Origin: Stenotrophomonas maltophilia
GTDB lineage: Bacteria; Pseudomonadota; Gammaproteobacteria; Xanthomonadales; Xanthomonadaceae
Direction: 5' to 3'
Assembly (NCBI RefSeq): GCF_023518235.1
Contig: NZ_CP090423.1
Span: forward strand, 4,295,001-4,359,000
Length of the DNA: 64,000 nucleotides
The notes under the pieces were generated by a model. That model ran no database searches, was not told where the DNA came from, and saw only the letters and a program-made list of their open reading frames with translations. Numbering within the stretch: position 1 is the stretch's first letter; every line of letters begins with the position of its first letter. Of this stretch, positions 1 to 7,084 are shown piece after piece. The translations under genes were made by a program, and so were the position numbers.

Positions 1-207
1 CAAGGAGAAACGATGACCAAGTGGGTATAGGATGGTGGAGTAAGCGAACGCCTCTCTGTAATCGAGGGGATAGGGGATGAAAAGATCGCCCCAACCCGAA
101 AGGGTGCTGACTTCCACCGGGTGGTCTGTCGCTAAACAGGCTTCGCAAACTCATACCCAACGGGGAACGACTCCCCTTTGGGGCGTCTATCCCCTGACGG
201 GCTCTGG
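1..207 (+). ncRNA. Group II intron RNA: end of domain I, domains II and III (partial)
   Basis: This non-coding stretch lies upstream of the intron-encoded protein. It contains several hairpins. The clearest is a two-tier stem at about 159-195 in which GGGGA pairs with TCCCC around an inner CCCC/GGGG stem, the expected shape and position of domain III. The exon-binding sites that would pair with the tRNA exon should be in domain I, mostly before the window, so they cannot be checked here. Confidence 0.65.
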
Positions 208-281
208 GCGGGTGTAGCTCAATGGTAGAGCTGTTGCTTCCCAAGCAACTGACGAGGGTTCGATTCCCTTCACCCGCTCCA
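208..281 (+). tRNA. tRNA-Gly(CCC), complete, embedded in domain IV of the group II intron
   Basis: A full cloverleaf can be drawn. The acceptor stem is GCGGGTG/CACCCGC, the D stem GCTC/GAGC, the anticodon stem GTTGC/GCAAC with loop TTCCCAA (anticodon CCC), and the T stem GAGGG/CCCTT with loop TTCGATT. The discriminator is T and CCA is encoded. It decodes GGG glycine codons. Compared with the tRNA-Gly split by the intron it differs in the anticodon stem, T stem and acceptor stem, with base pairing kept, so it is a related functional-looking gene and not a copy made by target duplication. It ends 15 nt before the maturase start codon, inside what must be domain IV. Confidence 0.93.
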
Positions 282-296
282 CTTCAGGAGGTAGAT

Positions 297-1949
297 ATGG
301 ACGCCATCATCGATGGTGATGTCGCCTCCTCACACCTCAGCAACTGGCACTCCATCAACTGGAAAGCCACAAGCTGCGCTGTGTCGAGGATGCAGGCAAG
401 AATAGCGAAGGCAGCTAAGGACAAGCAGTGGCGTAGGGTTAAACGCCTACAAAAGCTACTTGTCCGCTCAACTGCAGCCAAAGCAACGGCTGTACGTCGA
501 GTCACGGAGAACCAAGGCCGTCGTACCCCGGGTGTAGACCGTGCAACGTGGTCGACACCTGCGGCCAAGTGGAATGCCATCAACTCCTTGCAACGTAAGG
601 GATACAAGGCAAAACCGCTTCGCCGAATCCACATCCCCAAGGCCCGAGGTGGCACCCGCCCTCTCGGTATACCGACGATGAAAGATCGAGCAATGCAGGC
701 GCTGTATCTGTATGCACTCGACCCCGTCGCCGAAGCTTATGGGGACATTCACTCATACGGGTTCCGTAGTTTCAGGTCGACAGCCGACGCTGCCGCCCAC
801 CTGAAGACCTGTCTGAGCACGAAGACCAGCTCACGCTGGGTGATGGAAGGGGATATCAAAGGTTGCTTCGACAACATCAGTCACGACTGGCTGATGAAAC
901 ACGTACCAATCGACCGGCATGTGCTGTCGCAGTGGCTGAAAGCAGGCTTCATGGAAGACCGTAAGTTGTTTCCGACGGATGCGGGCACACCACAGGGCGG
1001 CATCATTTCCCCTGTGCTCGCAAACATTGTCCTTGACGGGCTGGGCCGGCTCATCGATGCGCTCCCACGCCGCAACAAGTGCAACTTCGTCCGCTACGCA
1101 GACGACTTTGTAATCACAGGAGCCTCTGCGGAGATCCTGGAACGCAAGGTCAAGCCGATCGTCGTCAAGTTCCTCGCGGAAAGAGGGCTCACGCTCTCCG
1201 AAAGCAAGACGAAGATCACGCACATGGACGAAGGCTTCGACTTCTTGGGTTGGAACTTCCGGAAATTTGGAAATCTCCTCCTTAGAAGGCCGTCGAAACA
1301 AAACACCAACGCCTTCATGGCTAAGATCCGCAGCCAGCTCCGGCTGTTGCGGGGATCCACGCAAGACGACGTGCTGCATGTCCTGAACCCGATCATTCGG
1401 GGGTGGGGTATGTATCACCAAGTTGTGAACGCCTCAGAACCGTTCGCAAGACTGGATCACCTTATCCACCACGCGGTCTGGTGTTGGGCCAAACGCCGTC
1501 ACCCCACCAAAGGTCTCCGCTGGATCAAACGTCGGTACTTCCGGCGCAACAAGTCCCGCGATTGGATCTTCGGTGTCGGTAAACACACTCTGATGCGCCT
1601 GTCGTCCCTCAAGGTCGGCGAATACATCAAGGTGCGGTCTGACGTTAGCCCCTACGACCCCAAGGACGAGAGCTACTTTAATCAGCGGTTGCAATACCGC
1701 ATGAAGCGCTCGCTGACCGGAAAAAGGAAACTGCTATGGCTTTGGACAAAGCAAGAGGCCAAGTGCGCCTGCTGTGGGCGGAAACTGACCAGCACCAGCT
1801 GGCACATCCACCACAAGGTTTTCAGGGTGTACGGGGGGTCTGACCGCCTCTCCAACCTTGTTTTGCTCCACACCACCTGTCACGAGCAGCTTCACGCCCG
1901 TGCCAGGCTACGGCTGTCGCCCCCTCCCATAGACGAAGGGGGTTTGTGA
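297..1949 (+). CDS. ltrA: Group II intron-encoded protein: reverse transcriptase, maturase and HNH endonuclease
   Basis: A protein of 550 aa that assists splicing of its own intron and copies it into DNA targets by retrohoming. An N-terminal RT0-like basic region is followed by RT motifs including TPQGGIISP and the catalytic YADD box (VRYADDFV). Then come the maturase X domain (NPIIRGWGMYHQ) and a C-terminal zinc/HNH endonuclease domain (CACCGRKL, HIHHKVF, CHEQLHAR). The start was chosen at 297 because a strong CAGGAGGT ribosome site precedes it; the reading frame stays open upstream through the tRNA, which is not coding. Length and domain order match complete intron proteins and no catalytic residue is missing, so it is probably active. 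The symbol is used in the generic sense for this family. Confidence 0.93.
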   Translation: MDAIIDGDVASSHLSNWHSINWKATSCAVSRMQARIAKAAKDKQWRRVKRLQKLLVRSTAAKATAVRRVTENQGRRTPGVDRATWSTPAAKWNAINSLQRKGYKAKPLRRIHIPKARGGTRPLGIPTMKDRAMQALYLYALDPVAEAYGDIHSYGFRSFRSTADAAAHLKTCLSTKTSSRWVMEGDIKGCFDNISHDWLMKHVPIDRHVLSQWLKAGFMEDRKLFPTDAGTPQGGIISPVLANIVLDGLGRLIDALPRRNKCNFVRYADDFVITGASAEILERKVKPIVVKFLAERGLTLSESKTKITHMDEGFDFLGWNFRKFGNLLLRRPSKQNTNAFMAKIRSQLRLLRGSTQDDVLHVLNPIIRGWGMYHQVVNASEPFARLDHLIHHAVWCWAKRRHPTKGLRWIKRRYFRRNKSRDWIFGVGKHTLMRLSSLKVGEYIKVRSDVSPYDPKDESYFNQRLQYRMKRSLTGKRKLLWLWTKQEAKCACCGRKLTSTSWHIHHKVFRVYGGSDRLSNLVLLHTTCHEQLHARARLRLSPPPIDEGGL

Positions 1950-1955
1950 CTGCTT

Positions 1956-2030
1956 GAGCCGTGTGAAGGGTAACTTTCACGCACGGTTCTGAGGGGGGAG
2001 GGTGGCCGCGAGGCCACCTTCCCACCCGAC
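1956..2030 (+). ncRNA. Group II intron domains V and VI with branch-point A
   Basis: Domain V (1956-1989) is a 34 nt hairpin. An 8 bp lower helix starts GAGCCGTG and contains the AGC catalytic triad; there is a 2 nt CG bulge, an upper helix and a GTAA tetraloop. Domain VI (about 1993-2027) has a GGTGGCC/GGCCACC stem capped by GCGA. Its lower helix pairs GGGGGGAG with TTCCCACCC, leaving A2024 bulged as the likely branch point. The intron 3' end is the C at 2030. All key features are present, which argues for splicing competence. Confidence 0.92.
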
Positions 2031-2066
2031 TACTGACGTGGGTTCGATTCCCATCGCCCGCTCCAT
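2030..2066. other. attL, prophage left attachment site (37 bp visible identity)
   Basis: A 37 bp stretch is repeated exactly at 42772-42808. At the right end the match to tRNA-Gly sequence continues 13 bp further left, to the start of the anticodon stem, but here that part is replaced by the intron 3' end. The integrase gene lies just inside attL on the minus strand, as usual for tRNA-integrating phages. Confidence 0.9.
2031..2065 (+). tRNA. 3' exon of the intron-split tRNA-Gly(CCC)
   Basis: The sequence begins TACTGACGTGGG and ends GCCCGCTCCA. It contains the end of the anticodon stem, the variable region, the T arm (GTGGG/CCCAT), the 3' acceptor strand CGCCCGC, discriminator T and CCA. The anticodon arm that belongs to it is seen intact at the other prophage end (42759 onward: GTAGC TTCCCAA GCTAC), showing that the intron sits between C and T in the 3' anticodon-stem strand. 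The 5' exon is outside the window. A mature tRNA would need intron splicing. Confidence 0.88.
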
Positions 2067-2094
2067 GTCTCCCAACGGGTTCCAAGTTTTGCGG

Positions 2095-2124
2095 CGCTCC
2101 GCAATATGTGGCCCGCTCCGCAAT
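2095..2124 (+). promoter_or_regulatory. Two candidate integrase arm-type sites, left arm
   Basis: The 11-mer CGCTCCGCAAT occurs at 2095-2105 and again at 2114-2124, 19 bp apart and in the same orientation. It recurs near the other prophage end at 42646-42656 and, inverted, at 42708-42718. Copies on both sides of the attachment core are what arm-type binding sites of a lambda-like integrase look like. The role is inferred from repetition and position. Confidence 0.6.
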
Positions 2125-2134
2125 CGGGGGAATT

Positions 2135-2497
2135 TCAGGCGACTGAATCTAGAAGCTGCTGCCCGCGCTTCGCGTATTCGGCGTCGGATGCCTGAAACCA
2201 AATGAACGTCTCTGAATATCCAGGCTGACCGGCCGATGGTGGCAGAGTCGAGTCCAGGTAGACCGTGCACGTCTGCTCCGACGTGGTTCCCTGCACCCCT
2301 CCGGAGCTGAGCAGCTGTAAGACTTCCGGCCACTGCTCTGCTTCGACCATGAGCCTGTTGGCTGATGTAAAAGCGAGCCGCATGGTTGGGAAACTGCGCA
2401 TCATCATGGCGGTGATCTCGGTTTGGATGGAGATAAGAATTTCGCCGAAAGCCGTTAGAAAGTCGCCATAACGCAGGCGTAACGCTTTAATTTGCAT
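2135..2497 (-). CDS. Hypothetical protein of 120 aa between attL and integrase
   Basis: I do not recognise this protein. The N-terminal part is hydrophobic and amphipathic with several Met and Phe (around ITAMMMRSFPTMRLAF); the C-terminal part is mixed and ends DAEYAKRGQQLLDSVA. No signal peptide or known motif is evident. It lies downstream of the integrase gene on the same strand, with 15 bases between them. Its base composition is visibly lower in GC than the phage genes around it, typical of a late-acquired accessory gene next to an attachment site. Confidence 0.6.
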   Translation of the reverse strand: MQIKALRLRYGDFLTAFGEILISIQTEITAMMMRSFPTMRLAFTSANRLMVEAEQWPEVLQLLSSGGVQGTTSEQTCTVYLDSTLPPSAGQPGYSETFIWFQASDAEYAKRGQQLLDSVA

Positions 2498-2512
2498 ACA
2501 GGCACAGCCGCG

Positions 2513-3553
2513 CTATCGCGTCGGTGTGGCCTTGGATCCTCTCTTCTTTCGCACATAGATCTCAGTCGTTGTGACCGATGAATGCCCCAGCTGGGCCTGC
2601 GCCTCGCGAATGTCCTTTGCCGAATCGGCCTTGTCCGTGCCCGCCTTCGCGCGGAGATCTCGGAACTGGAACTCCCCCTTAGCAATGCCCGCCGCCTTCC
2701 TGGCCTTGTCGAACCGGTAGCGCAGTGCTGCCCGCCCCAAGGCCAAGCCCTCGTCGTCCACGATCAGCCGCGTGCTGTAGACCTTCTCTCGCCCGTTCGG
2801 GCACTTTTCCCCCTTACGCTTCGCAATACGGTCGAGCAGGGCCGCCAGCTCGCCCGTGATCTCCATGGTGACCCGGTTGCTGGTCTTCGACTGCTGGATG
2901 ATCAGGCCGCGCGCGGTGACCTGGCGCACGTCCATTGACCACACATCGCCTACGCGCTGGCCGGTCAGATAGGCCAGGTCCATGGCATCGCGCAAGGCTG
3001 CATCGGCATGGGCATAGACAGACTTGAACGCGTCATCATCCACGTAGACATCGCGCCCGGCTTCCTTATTCCGCCGGATGCCCTCGCATGGGTTGGGCAG
3101 GTCGGTGATGCCCTTGCCGCGGGCCCAGTTCCAGATATGCGAGAACAGCGACACCTCGCGGTTCGCGATCACCTTGGCCTTACGCCAATCCAGGTACTGC
3201 CGGATGTTGATAGGCCGGATAGCCTCAAATGGCGCCGGCGGCACGTCGAAGTAGCTCAGCAGCGCGGTGATGCATCGATTGTTGAGACGCTGGGTGGTCA
3301 CGGCCTTGGTGGGCACGACCTCGGCCCGGTAGCGGTCGGCGACGTGACGGAAGGTAACTACCGCGGCAGCTGGGATCGTGTTCGCATGCTCATGTTCTGC
3401 CCACAGCTTGATGGCCACGCCGTAGTTGCTGCCCAGCGGTGTTTCGCGCCGCGGCTTGCCGCCGTGGTCGTAGTAATAGTGGATCACTCCCGATTTCTGC
3501 TTGCGTGCCCTGAACCGGGGGATTGCCCCTGGCTTGCTCGGTTTCCGTCCCAT
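2513..3553 (-). CDS. int: Phage site-specific tyrosine recombinase (integrase)
   Basis: A protein of 346 aa that integrates and excises the prophage at tRNA-Gly. An N-terminal basic DNA-binding part (MGRKPSKPGAIPRFRARKQK) resembles arm-binding domains. It is followed by a core-binding region and a catalytic domain with the first Arg in TGQRVGDV, a second Arg box in FQFRDLRAKAGTD, His in LGHSS and the nucleophilic Tyr in TTEIYVRK. Length is typical. The start MGRKPSK was chosen because the stop of the upstream gene lies 2 nt before it; the frame is open much further upstream but overlaps other genes. Confidence 0.95.
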   Translation of the reverse strand: MGRKPSKPGAIPRFRARKQKSGVIHYYYDHGGKPRRETPLGSNYGVAIKLWAEHEHANTIPAAAVVTFRHVADRYRAEVVPTKAVTTQRLNNRCITALLSYFDVPPAPFEAIRPINIRQYLDWRKAKVIANREVSLFSHIWNWARGKGITDLPNPCEGIRRNKEAGRDVYVDDDAFKSVYAHADAALRDAMDLAYLTGQRVGDVWSMDVRQVTARGLIIQQSKTSNRVTMEITGELAALLDRIAKRKGEKCPNGREKVYSTRLIVDDEGLALGRAALRYRFDKARKAAGIAKGEFQFRDLRAKAGTDKADSAKDIREAQAQLGHSSVTTTEIYVRKKRGSKATPTR

Positions 3554-3554
3554 T

Positions 3555-3764
3555 TCACGCGACCTTGCTGGAAGTCCATGTCGGCGGCGCCTTCGGAGCC
3601 GGCGCCGTTCCTTCAACGCTGGAGCGAAGCACGACTGGCCAGTCATGCGCGTCCAGGAAGTGCTTGATCCCATTCTTGCGGAGGAACGCAGCCTGTCGCG
3701 CGCGCTGTGGCGTGCGGCAGAGGCCCGCGATCTCGTCGCGCGAGAGGTACATATCAGACAGCAC
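3555..3764 (-). CDS. DUF4224 domain protein next to integrase
   Basis: A 69 aa protein beginning MLSDMYLSRDEIAGLCRTPQRARQAAFLRKNGIKHFLDAHDWPVVLR, matching the pattern of the small DUF4224 family that lies directly upstream of phage integrases. A role as excisionase or integrase-accessory DNA-binding protein is often suspected from this position but not shown. It overlaps the upstream gene by 11 bases and the integrase start follows within 2 nt, indicating translational coupling. Confidence 0.8.
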   Translation of the reverse strand: MLSDMYLSRDEIAGLCRTPQRARQAAFLRKNGIKHFLDAHDWPVVLRSSVEGTAPAPKAPPTWTSSKVA

Positions 3765-4047
3765 TGGCCACCTTCCCTCCGCCTGCCATCACCAGGCGCA
3801 TCTGGACTACGTTGTCGACCGCCGCAGGCACAGCTGCCGGCCGCGCGCTGCGCCCGGGGCGGTTGAGCCGTCGCCACGCTGCGATGGCCTTTTCGGGATC
3901 TGCATGCTTGCTGGTCGACCGGCAGGCGCATTCCACCAGGTGGCCGCCGCCGGCGGAGGCGCATCGCTTGTCGTGGATGTGGCGCGCGCGGTGGCCGGCA
4001 GCGCAGTTCGGCAACCCTTCCGGGTGGCTGATATGTTCTTGAGTCAT
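3754..4047 (-). CDS. Small Cys/His-rich protein, Lar-like
   Basis: A 97 aa protein starting MTQEHISHPEGLPNC. The middle has a Cys-His cluster (NCAAGHRARH, KRC, VECAC) followed by a segment ending AIAAWRRLNRPG. The tail ...VECxC...AIAAWRR recalls the restriction-alleviation (Lar) family, small phage zinc proteins said to modulate type I restriction. The start overlaps the stop of the upstream gene as ATGA. The Lar assignment is tentative because the first Cys pair is not canonical. Confidence 0.6.
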   Translation of the reverse strand: MTQEHISHPEGLPNCAAGHRARHIHDKRCASAGGGHLVECACRSTSKHADPEKAIAAWRRLNRPGRSARPAAVPAAVDNVVQMRLVMAGGGKVASAV

Positions 4048-4628
4048 GGCTTCTTGCACTCCTCGATGTGGGCTTCGAGCTTTTCCAGAAGGAAGGCGGC
4101 TTGCTCGGCGCGATGGCGCCGGTCGTATGCGTTGAGATTGGCCCGTGCGTCCCTGAGCCACTGAAGTGGCTGGATGAGCCAGCTGGGGTCGAATGGCAGC
4201 AGGGTGCGCGGGTCGGCCTTCTTGACCAGTGGGGAACAATCGGGACCGGCCCAGTCCTCACTGTCGCCGCAGCGAACGCAGATCCTGGCTTGGAAGTCGT
4301 GGACCTTCTCGGGCTGGATTACGCGCGGGGTCTCGAACAGGGCGCGGACAACGAGGCCGCGTTGGTGCCCGCCATACACGTGGCCGGCGTCGGCCTGCAT
4401 CCAGCAGCCCGGCGCATGATCGTCTTTGTGGCGGTACTCCCAGCGCACCGGCTGCGCGGTATAGAGCGCCGTCATCAGGGTGTCGGCCCACGCGCGCACC
4501 TGGTCGGCGGCAACGGGACCGTCGGCGGGGACGATGCGCCGCATGGCAGAGACGACCGCGGCGACAGGCGACGATGCCTTCGTGACCTCGACAACGGTGG
4601 CCGGGGAAATGGGCAGTGGTGCAATCAT
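4044..4628 (-). CDS. Hypothetical phage protein with Cys motif, 194 aa
   Basis: Start MIAPLPISPATVVEV was chosen because it overlaps the methyltransferase stop (ATGA). The central part contains ICVRCGDSEDWAGPDC, a possible zinc-binding or structural Cys cluster; the C-terminus (RHRAEQAAFLLEKLEAHIEECKK) is a predicted long helix. No enzyme motif is recognised. It sits in the leftward early operon between a DNA methyltransferase and a Lar-like gene, so a link with DNA modification or anti-restriction is possible by context only. Confidence 0.65.
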   Translation of the reverse strand: MIAPLPISPATVVEVTKASSPVAAVVSAMRRIVPADGPVAADQVRAWADTLMTALYTAQPVRWEYRHKDDHAPGCWMQADAGHVYGGHQRGLVVRALFETPRVIQPEKVHDFQARICVRCGDSEDWAGPDCSPLVKKADPRTLLPFDPSWLIQPLQWLRDARANLNAYDRRHRAEQAAFLLEKLEAHIEECKKP

Positions 4629-6583
4629 GCCGCCACCGCCATGTCGGCCGGCACACGATCCAAGTTCGCCTCTGCAATCGCGAACATGGGGGGCGGGCTG
4701 ACGCTGTTGCCGCACATCCGAACCTGCGCAGTAGTCTTCAGTACCGTTCCGTCGGCGGTGCGGTCGATGATGTAGGTTGCCGGGAAGCCCTGCGCACGGA
4801 ACAGCTCATGCGGCTTGAGCATGCGCAGTCCGATATCCACGATCACGTAGGGCGTACCCTTGATGATCACGGTGACCAGCGCCAGGCGGTCCTTGGTGGT
4901 GACCGTGTCCACGGGGTCATGGAGCCCCACGGCGATGCCGCTGCCGTAGTACTTCACTAGGAACGCGGCAACGCGCAGCGCGCCGGCCTCCTGATCGGGC
5001 GACAGCTGCGCCAGCTCCGCCTCAGCTACGGCCTGCCCGCCATTGCCGCTGGCGGTGACCGTGCCGAGCGGTGATCGAGGATCCTTGCTACCAGAGCCCC
5101 AGCGCTTCGGGCCATTCGGCCGACCTTCGCCGTGGGCTGCCTGCACCATGAAGGCGGTGGACACACCAAGGGCATGCGCCGCGCCGGCAGGGCGGGCGGC
5201 ACCAGCGCCAGAAGTGATCGTCGGCACTGGCTCGGTGACCGCGGTGCCGATGCTGTCGCCACGGAACTTCACGAGATGCGGCGCGGCTACAGCGTGCTTC
5301 ACGCCGCCCGCAACAATCGTTCCCAGCGGCTGCTGCAGGTCCAGAGCGCGCGGGCCCTGGCCTTCGCGCTCGCCGTAACCGGTTTGCACCAAGGTCGGGG
5401 CAACCAGTGCGGTATCGGCCTTGGTGGTCATCGTGTAGAGCGGCTCTGCGCCGGAGCGCGGCTCGGACTGCCCGGCCCGACCGCCGACGCCAGCGAGGAT
5501 TGGCGAGACCACGGAGAAATGGCCGCCCTTGACGCCTGCGCAGACCGTGCGCAGCGGTTCGTCGACGCGCATGGAGCCTAGGGCGTGGCTGCTGTTCGCG
5601 TGCTCGGCGATGAAGGCGGCGGCGGCTCTGCTGTTGTCGAGGCAGGTGGTCTGTGCCGGTACAACGAACGGATCAGAGGCTTGCAGCACATGCCGCATTA
5701 CCCCCTTCGCGATCCGCCGCATCGTGGCCTCCGCGAGGTCGCGCTTGCGGCCGAAGATTGACGAGCAGGGGATGGAGAAGTCCAGGCAGTCGGCAGCGTT
5801 CACGCGAGGCTTTTGCCCGGGTGCCGGGCCATGGGTTGGCGCGGGCCACACGATGGCCTGGCCGTCGCGTCGGCCGAGCAGGAACAGGCGTTCGCGGCTG
5901 GTGCCGGCGCCGTAGTCGCTTGCCACCAGCTTGCGCCACTCGACCGCGTAGCCCAGAGAACGCAGCGCGGCGACGAACTGGCGCCAGGTGCGGCCGCTGT
6001 GTCGCTTGTCCGGCACCAGCTGCTGGTGCCCGACCGGCACGCGTTCGCCGCGCGCTGCGACGGTGCCATCCATCTTGATCACGCGGCCGGTGGCCTTGCA
6101 GCGCTTGGCCACCAGCGGACCCCAGGTGAGGATCTGCCAGACGTTCTCCATGGAAATGATGCGCGGCGCGGTGTTGGTCCCGTGCAGGCGATCAGCGCGC
6201 AGCAGCTGGCCAACCCACTTCAGCACCACCCATGACAGGGCGCGGGTCTTCCTGCTGCGCGGCTGGCCGCCCTTGGCCTGGCTGAAGTGCGTACAGTCCG
6301 GCGACGCATGGAACCAGCCGATGGGGCGGCCGGCCACGTCCACGCGCGGGTCTGCGTGCCAGATATCTTCGCGATGGTGCTGGGTCAGCGGGTGGTTCGC
6401 GGCGTGCATGCCGATGGCCAGTTCGTCGTGGTTGTAGGCCAGGGCGGGATCGACGCCCAGGGCCTGCTTGAGCCCTTCCGATGCACCGCCTCCACCGGCG
6501 AACAGATCCACGACGATCTCGCCGGGGCGCAGACGGGAGCGCTGCGGCATGGGGAAGTTGAATGCGCGGGAGCCGTCAGCCAT
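4625..6583 (-). CDS. Phage DNA (cytosine-5) methyltransferase
   Basis: A 652 aa protein that transfers methyl groups from S-adenosylmethionine to cytosine C5. Visible motifs are I (VVDLFAGGGGASEGL), IV (HASPDCTHFSQ, catalytic Cys after Pro-Asp), VI (SMENVWQ), VIII (SRERLFLLGRRD) and a C-terminal motif X-like GNSVSPPPMFA. It is longer than minimal enzymes, with a large variable region of repeated GTIVAG/PTITSG-like segments between VIII and X. No restriction endonuclease is adjacent, so it is probably an orphan enzyme protecting phage DNA. The start at MADGSRAFNF overlaps the upstream small gene; upstream in-frame Met codons lie inside that gene. Confidence 0.92.
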   Translation of the reverse strand: MADGSRAFNFPMPQRSRLRPGEIVVDLFAGGGGASEGLKQALGVDPALAYNHDELAIGMHAANHPLTQHHREDIWHADPRVDVAGRPIGWFHASPDCTHFSQAKGGQPRSRKTRALSWVVLKWVGQLLRADRLHGTNTAPRIISMENVWQILTWGPLVAKRCKATGRVIKMDGTVAARGERVPVGHQQLVPDKRHSGRTWRQFVAALRSLGYAVEWRKLVASDYGAGTSRERLFLLGRRDGQAIVWPAPTHGPAPGQKPRVNAADCLDFSIPCSSIFGRKRDLAEATMRRIAKGVMRHVLQASDPFVVPAQTTCLDNSRAAAAFIAEHANSSHALGSMRVDEPLRTVCAGVKGGHFSVVSPILAGVGGRAGQSEPRSGAEPLYTMTTKADTALVAPTLVQTGYGEREGQGPRALDLQQPLGTIVAGGVKHAVAAPHLVKFRGDSIGTAVTEPVPTITSGAGAARPAGAAHALGVSTAFMVQAAHGEGRPNGPKRWGSGSKDPRSPLGTVTASGNGGQAVAEAELAQLSPDQEAGALRVAAFLVKYYGSGIAVGLHDPVDTVTTKDRLALVTVIIKGTPYVIVDIGLRMLKPHELFRAQGFPATYIIDRTADGTVLKTTAQVRMCGNSVSPPPMFAIAEANLDRVPADMAVAA

Positions 6584-6779
6584 TGGAATCTTCCTCGTCG
6601 TCGTCCAGGTCGCCGTCGTCGGCGTCCATGCAGGTGGAGCAGGTGTGTTGGCCGTGATGCCATTCGCCGCAGTCGTTCCAGCAGAAGCCTTTGCCGCAGG
6701 TCGTGCAGACACCGGCATCGCTGAGGTCGAGCGGGTCATCGCAGACGCAGCACAGGCCGATAGGCATGTCCTTACCCAT
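6576..6779 (-). CDS. Small cysteine-rich zinc-ribbon-like protein
   Basis: A 67 aa protein beginning MGKDMPIGLCCVCDDPLDL, with CxxC pairs and Cys/His residues (CCVCDD, CTTCGKGFCWNDCGEWHHGQHTCSTC) and an acidic tail DADDGDLDDDEEDSNG. The Cys spacing fits one or two zinc knuckles. It overlaps the start of the methyltransferase by 8 bases, so the two are co-translated. Function is unknown; DNA or protein binding is possible. Confidence 0.7.
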   Translation of the reverse strand: MGKDMPIGLCCVCDDPLDLSDAGVCTTCGKGFCWNDCGEWHHGQHTCSTCMDADDGDLDDDEEDSNG

Positions 6780-6849
6780 GGAACACCGCCACTTGATCCG
6801 GGCGAAAAGTTCGGCCAGCATCCGCCGCGTCACCATTGGAGAGGCGGTC

Positions 6850-7074
6850 ATGGACAGCATTCAGCGCTACCCCCGCGAAGGGGAGTACAAGGGCATTGGT
6901 TTCGTCGTTCAGATCTGGCAGTTCGCCACCGGGGAAATCTCGGTCGAAGGAATCGACGTTGATGGATACCCAAGCCGCCGCCTTTCTGACGGTCACAGCG
7001 AGGAGTTCAAGAGCGTCCAGGAAGCTTTCGAATACGGGTCGAAGCTTGCGCGGCAGTTGATCGACCAGCCCTGA
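6850..7074 (+). CDS. Small hypothetical protein on the opposite strand to the early operon
   Basis: A 74 aa protein, MDSIQRYPREGEYKGIGF..., with a compact beta-rich pattern and a C-terminal helix (SVQEAFEYGSKLARQLIDQP). It resembles small phage/bacterial proteins of the CV_2116 type, recognised by pattern only. GGAG precedes the ATG by 8 nt. It is encoded on the plus strand between two leftward genes. A competing minus-strand frame covers the same bases but has no ribosome site, so the plus strand is preferred. Confidence 0.6.
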   Translation: MDSIQRYPREGEYKGIGFVVQIWQFATGEISVEGIDVDGYPSRRLSDGHSEEFKSVQEAFEYGSKLARQLIDQP

Positions 7075-7084
7075 GCTGATGAGA

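Larger units (their letters stand above)
1..2030 (+). mobile_element. Group II intron (5' end outside window) inserted in a tRNA-Gly gene
   Basis: The segment holds intron RNA with helices consistent with the end of domain I, II and III (1-207), a complete tRNA-Gly, a reverse transcriptase/maturase/HNH gene, then a canonical 34 nt domain V and a domain VI with a bulged A. The intron ends in GAC at 2030, the usual AY 3' end. The following bases are the 3' part of a tRNA-Gly, starting inside the 3' strand of the anticodon stem. The 5' splice site and 5' exon lie upstream of base 1. Domains V and VI are seen directly; the domain assignment of 1-207 is inferred from hairpins and position. Confidence 0.88.

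Noticed and set aside
222..296. N-terminal extension of the reverse transcriptase through the tRNA
   Set aside because: The frame is open from an ATG inside the tRNA D arm, but a strong ribosome site sits directly before the ATG at 297 and the upstream residues are tRNA sequence.
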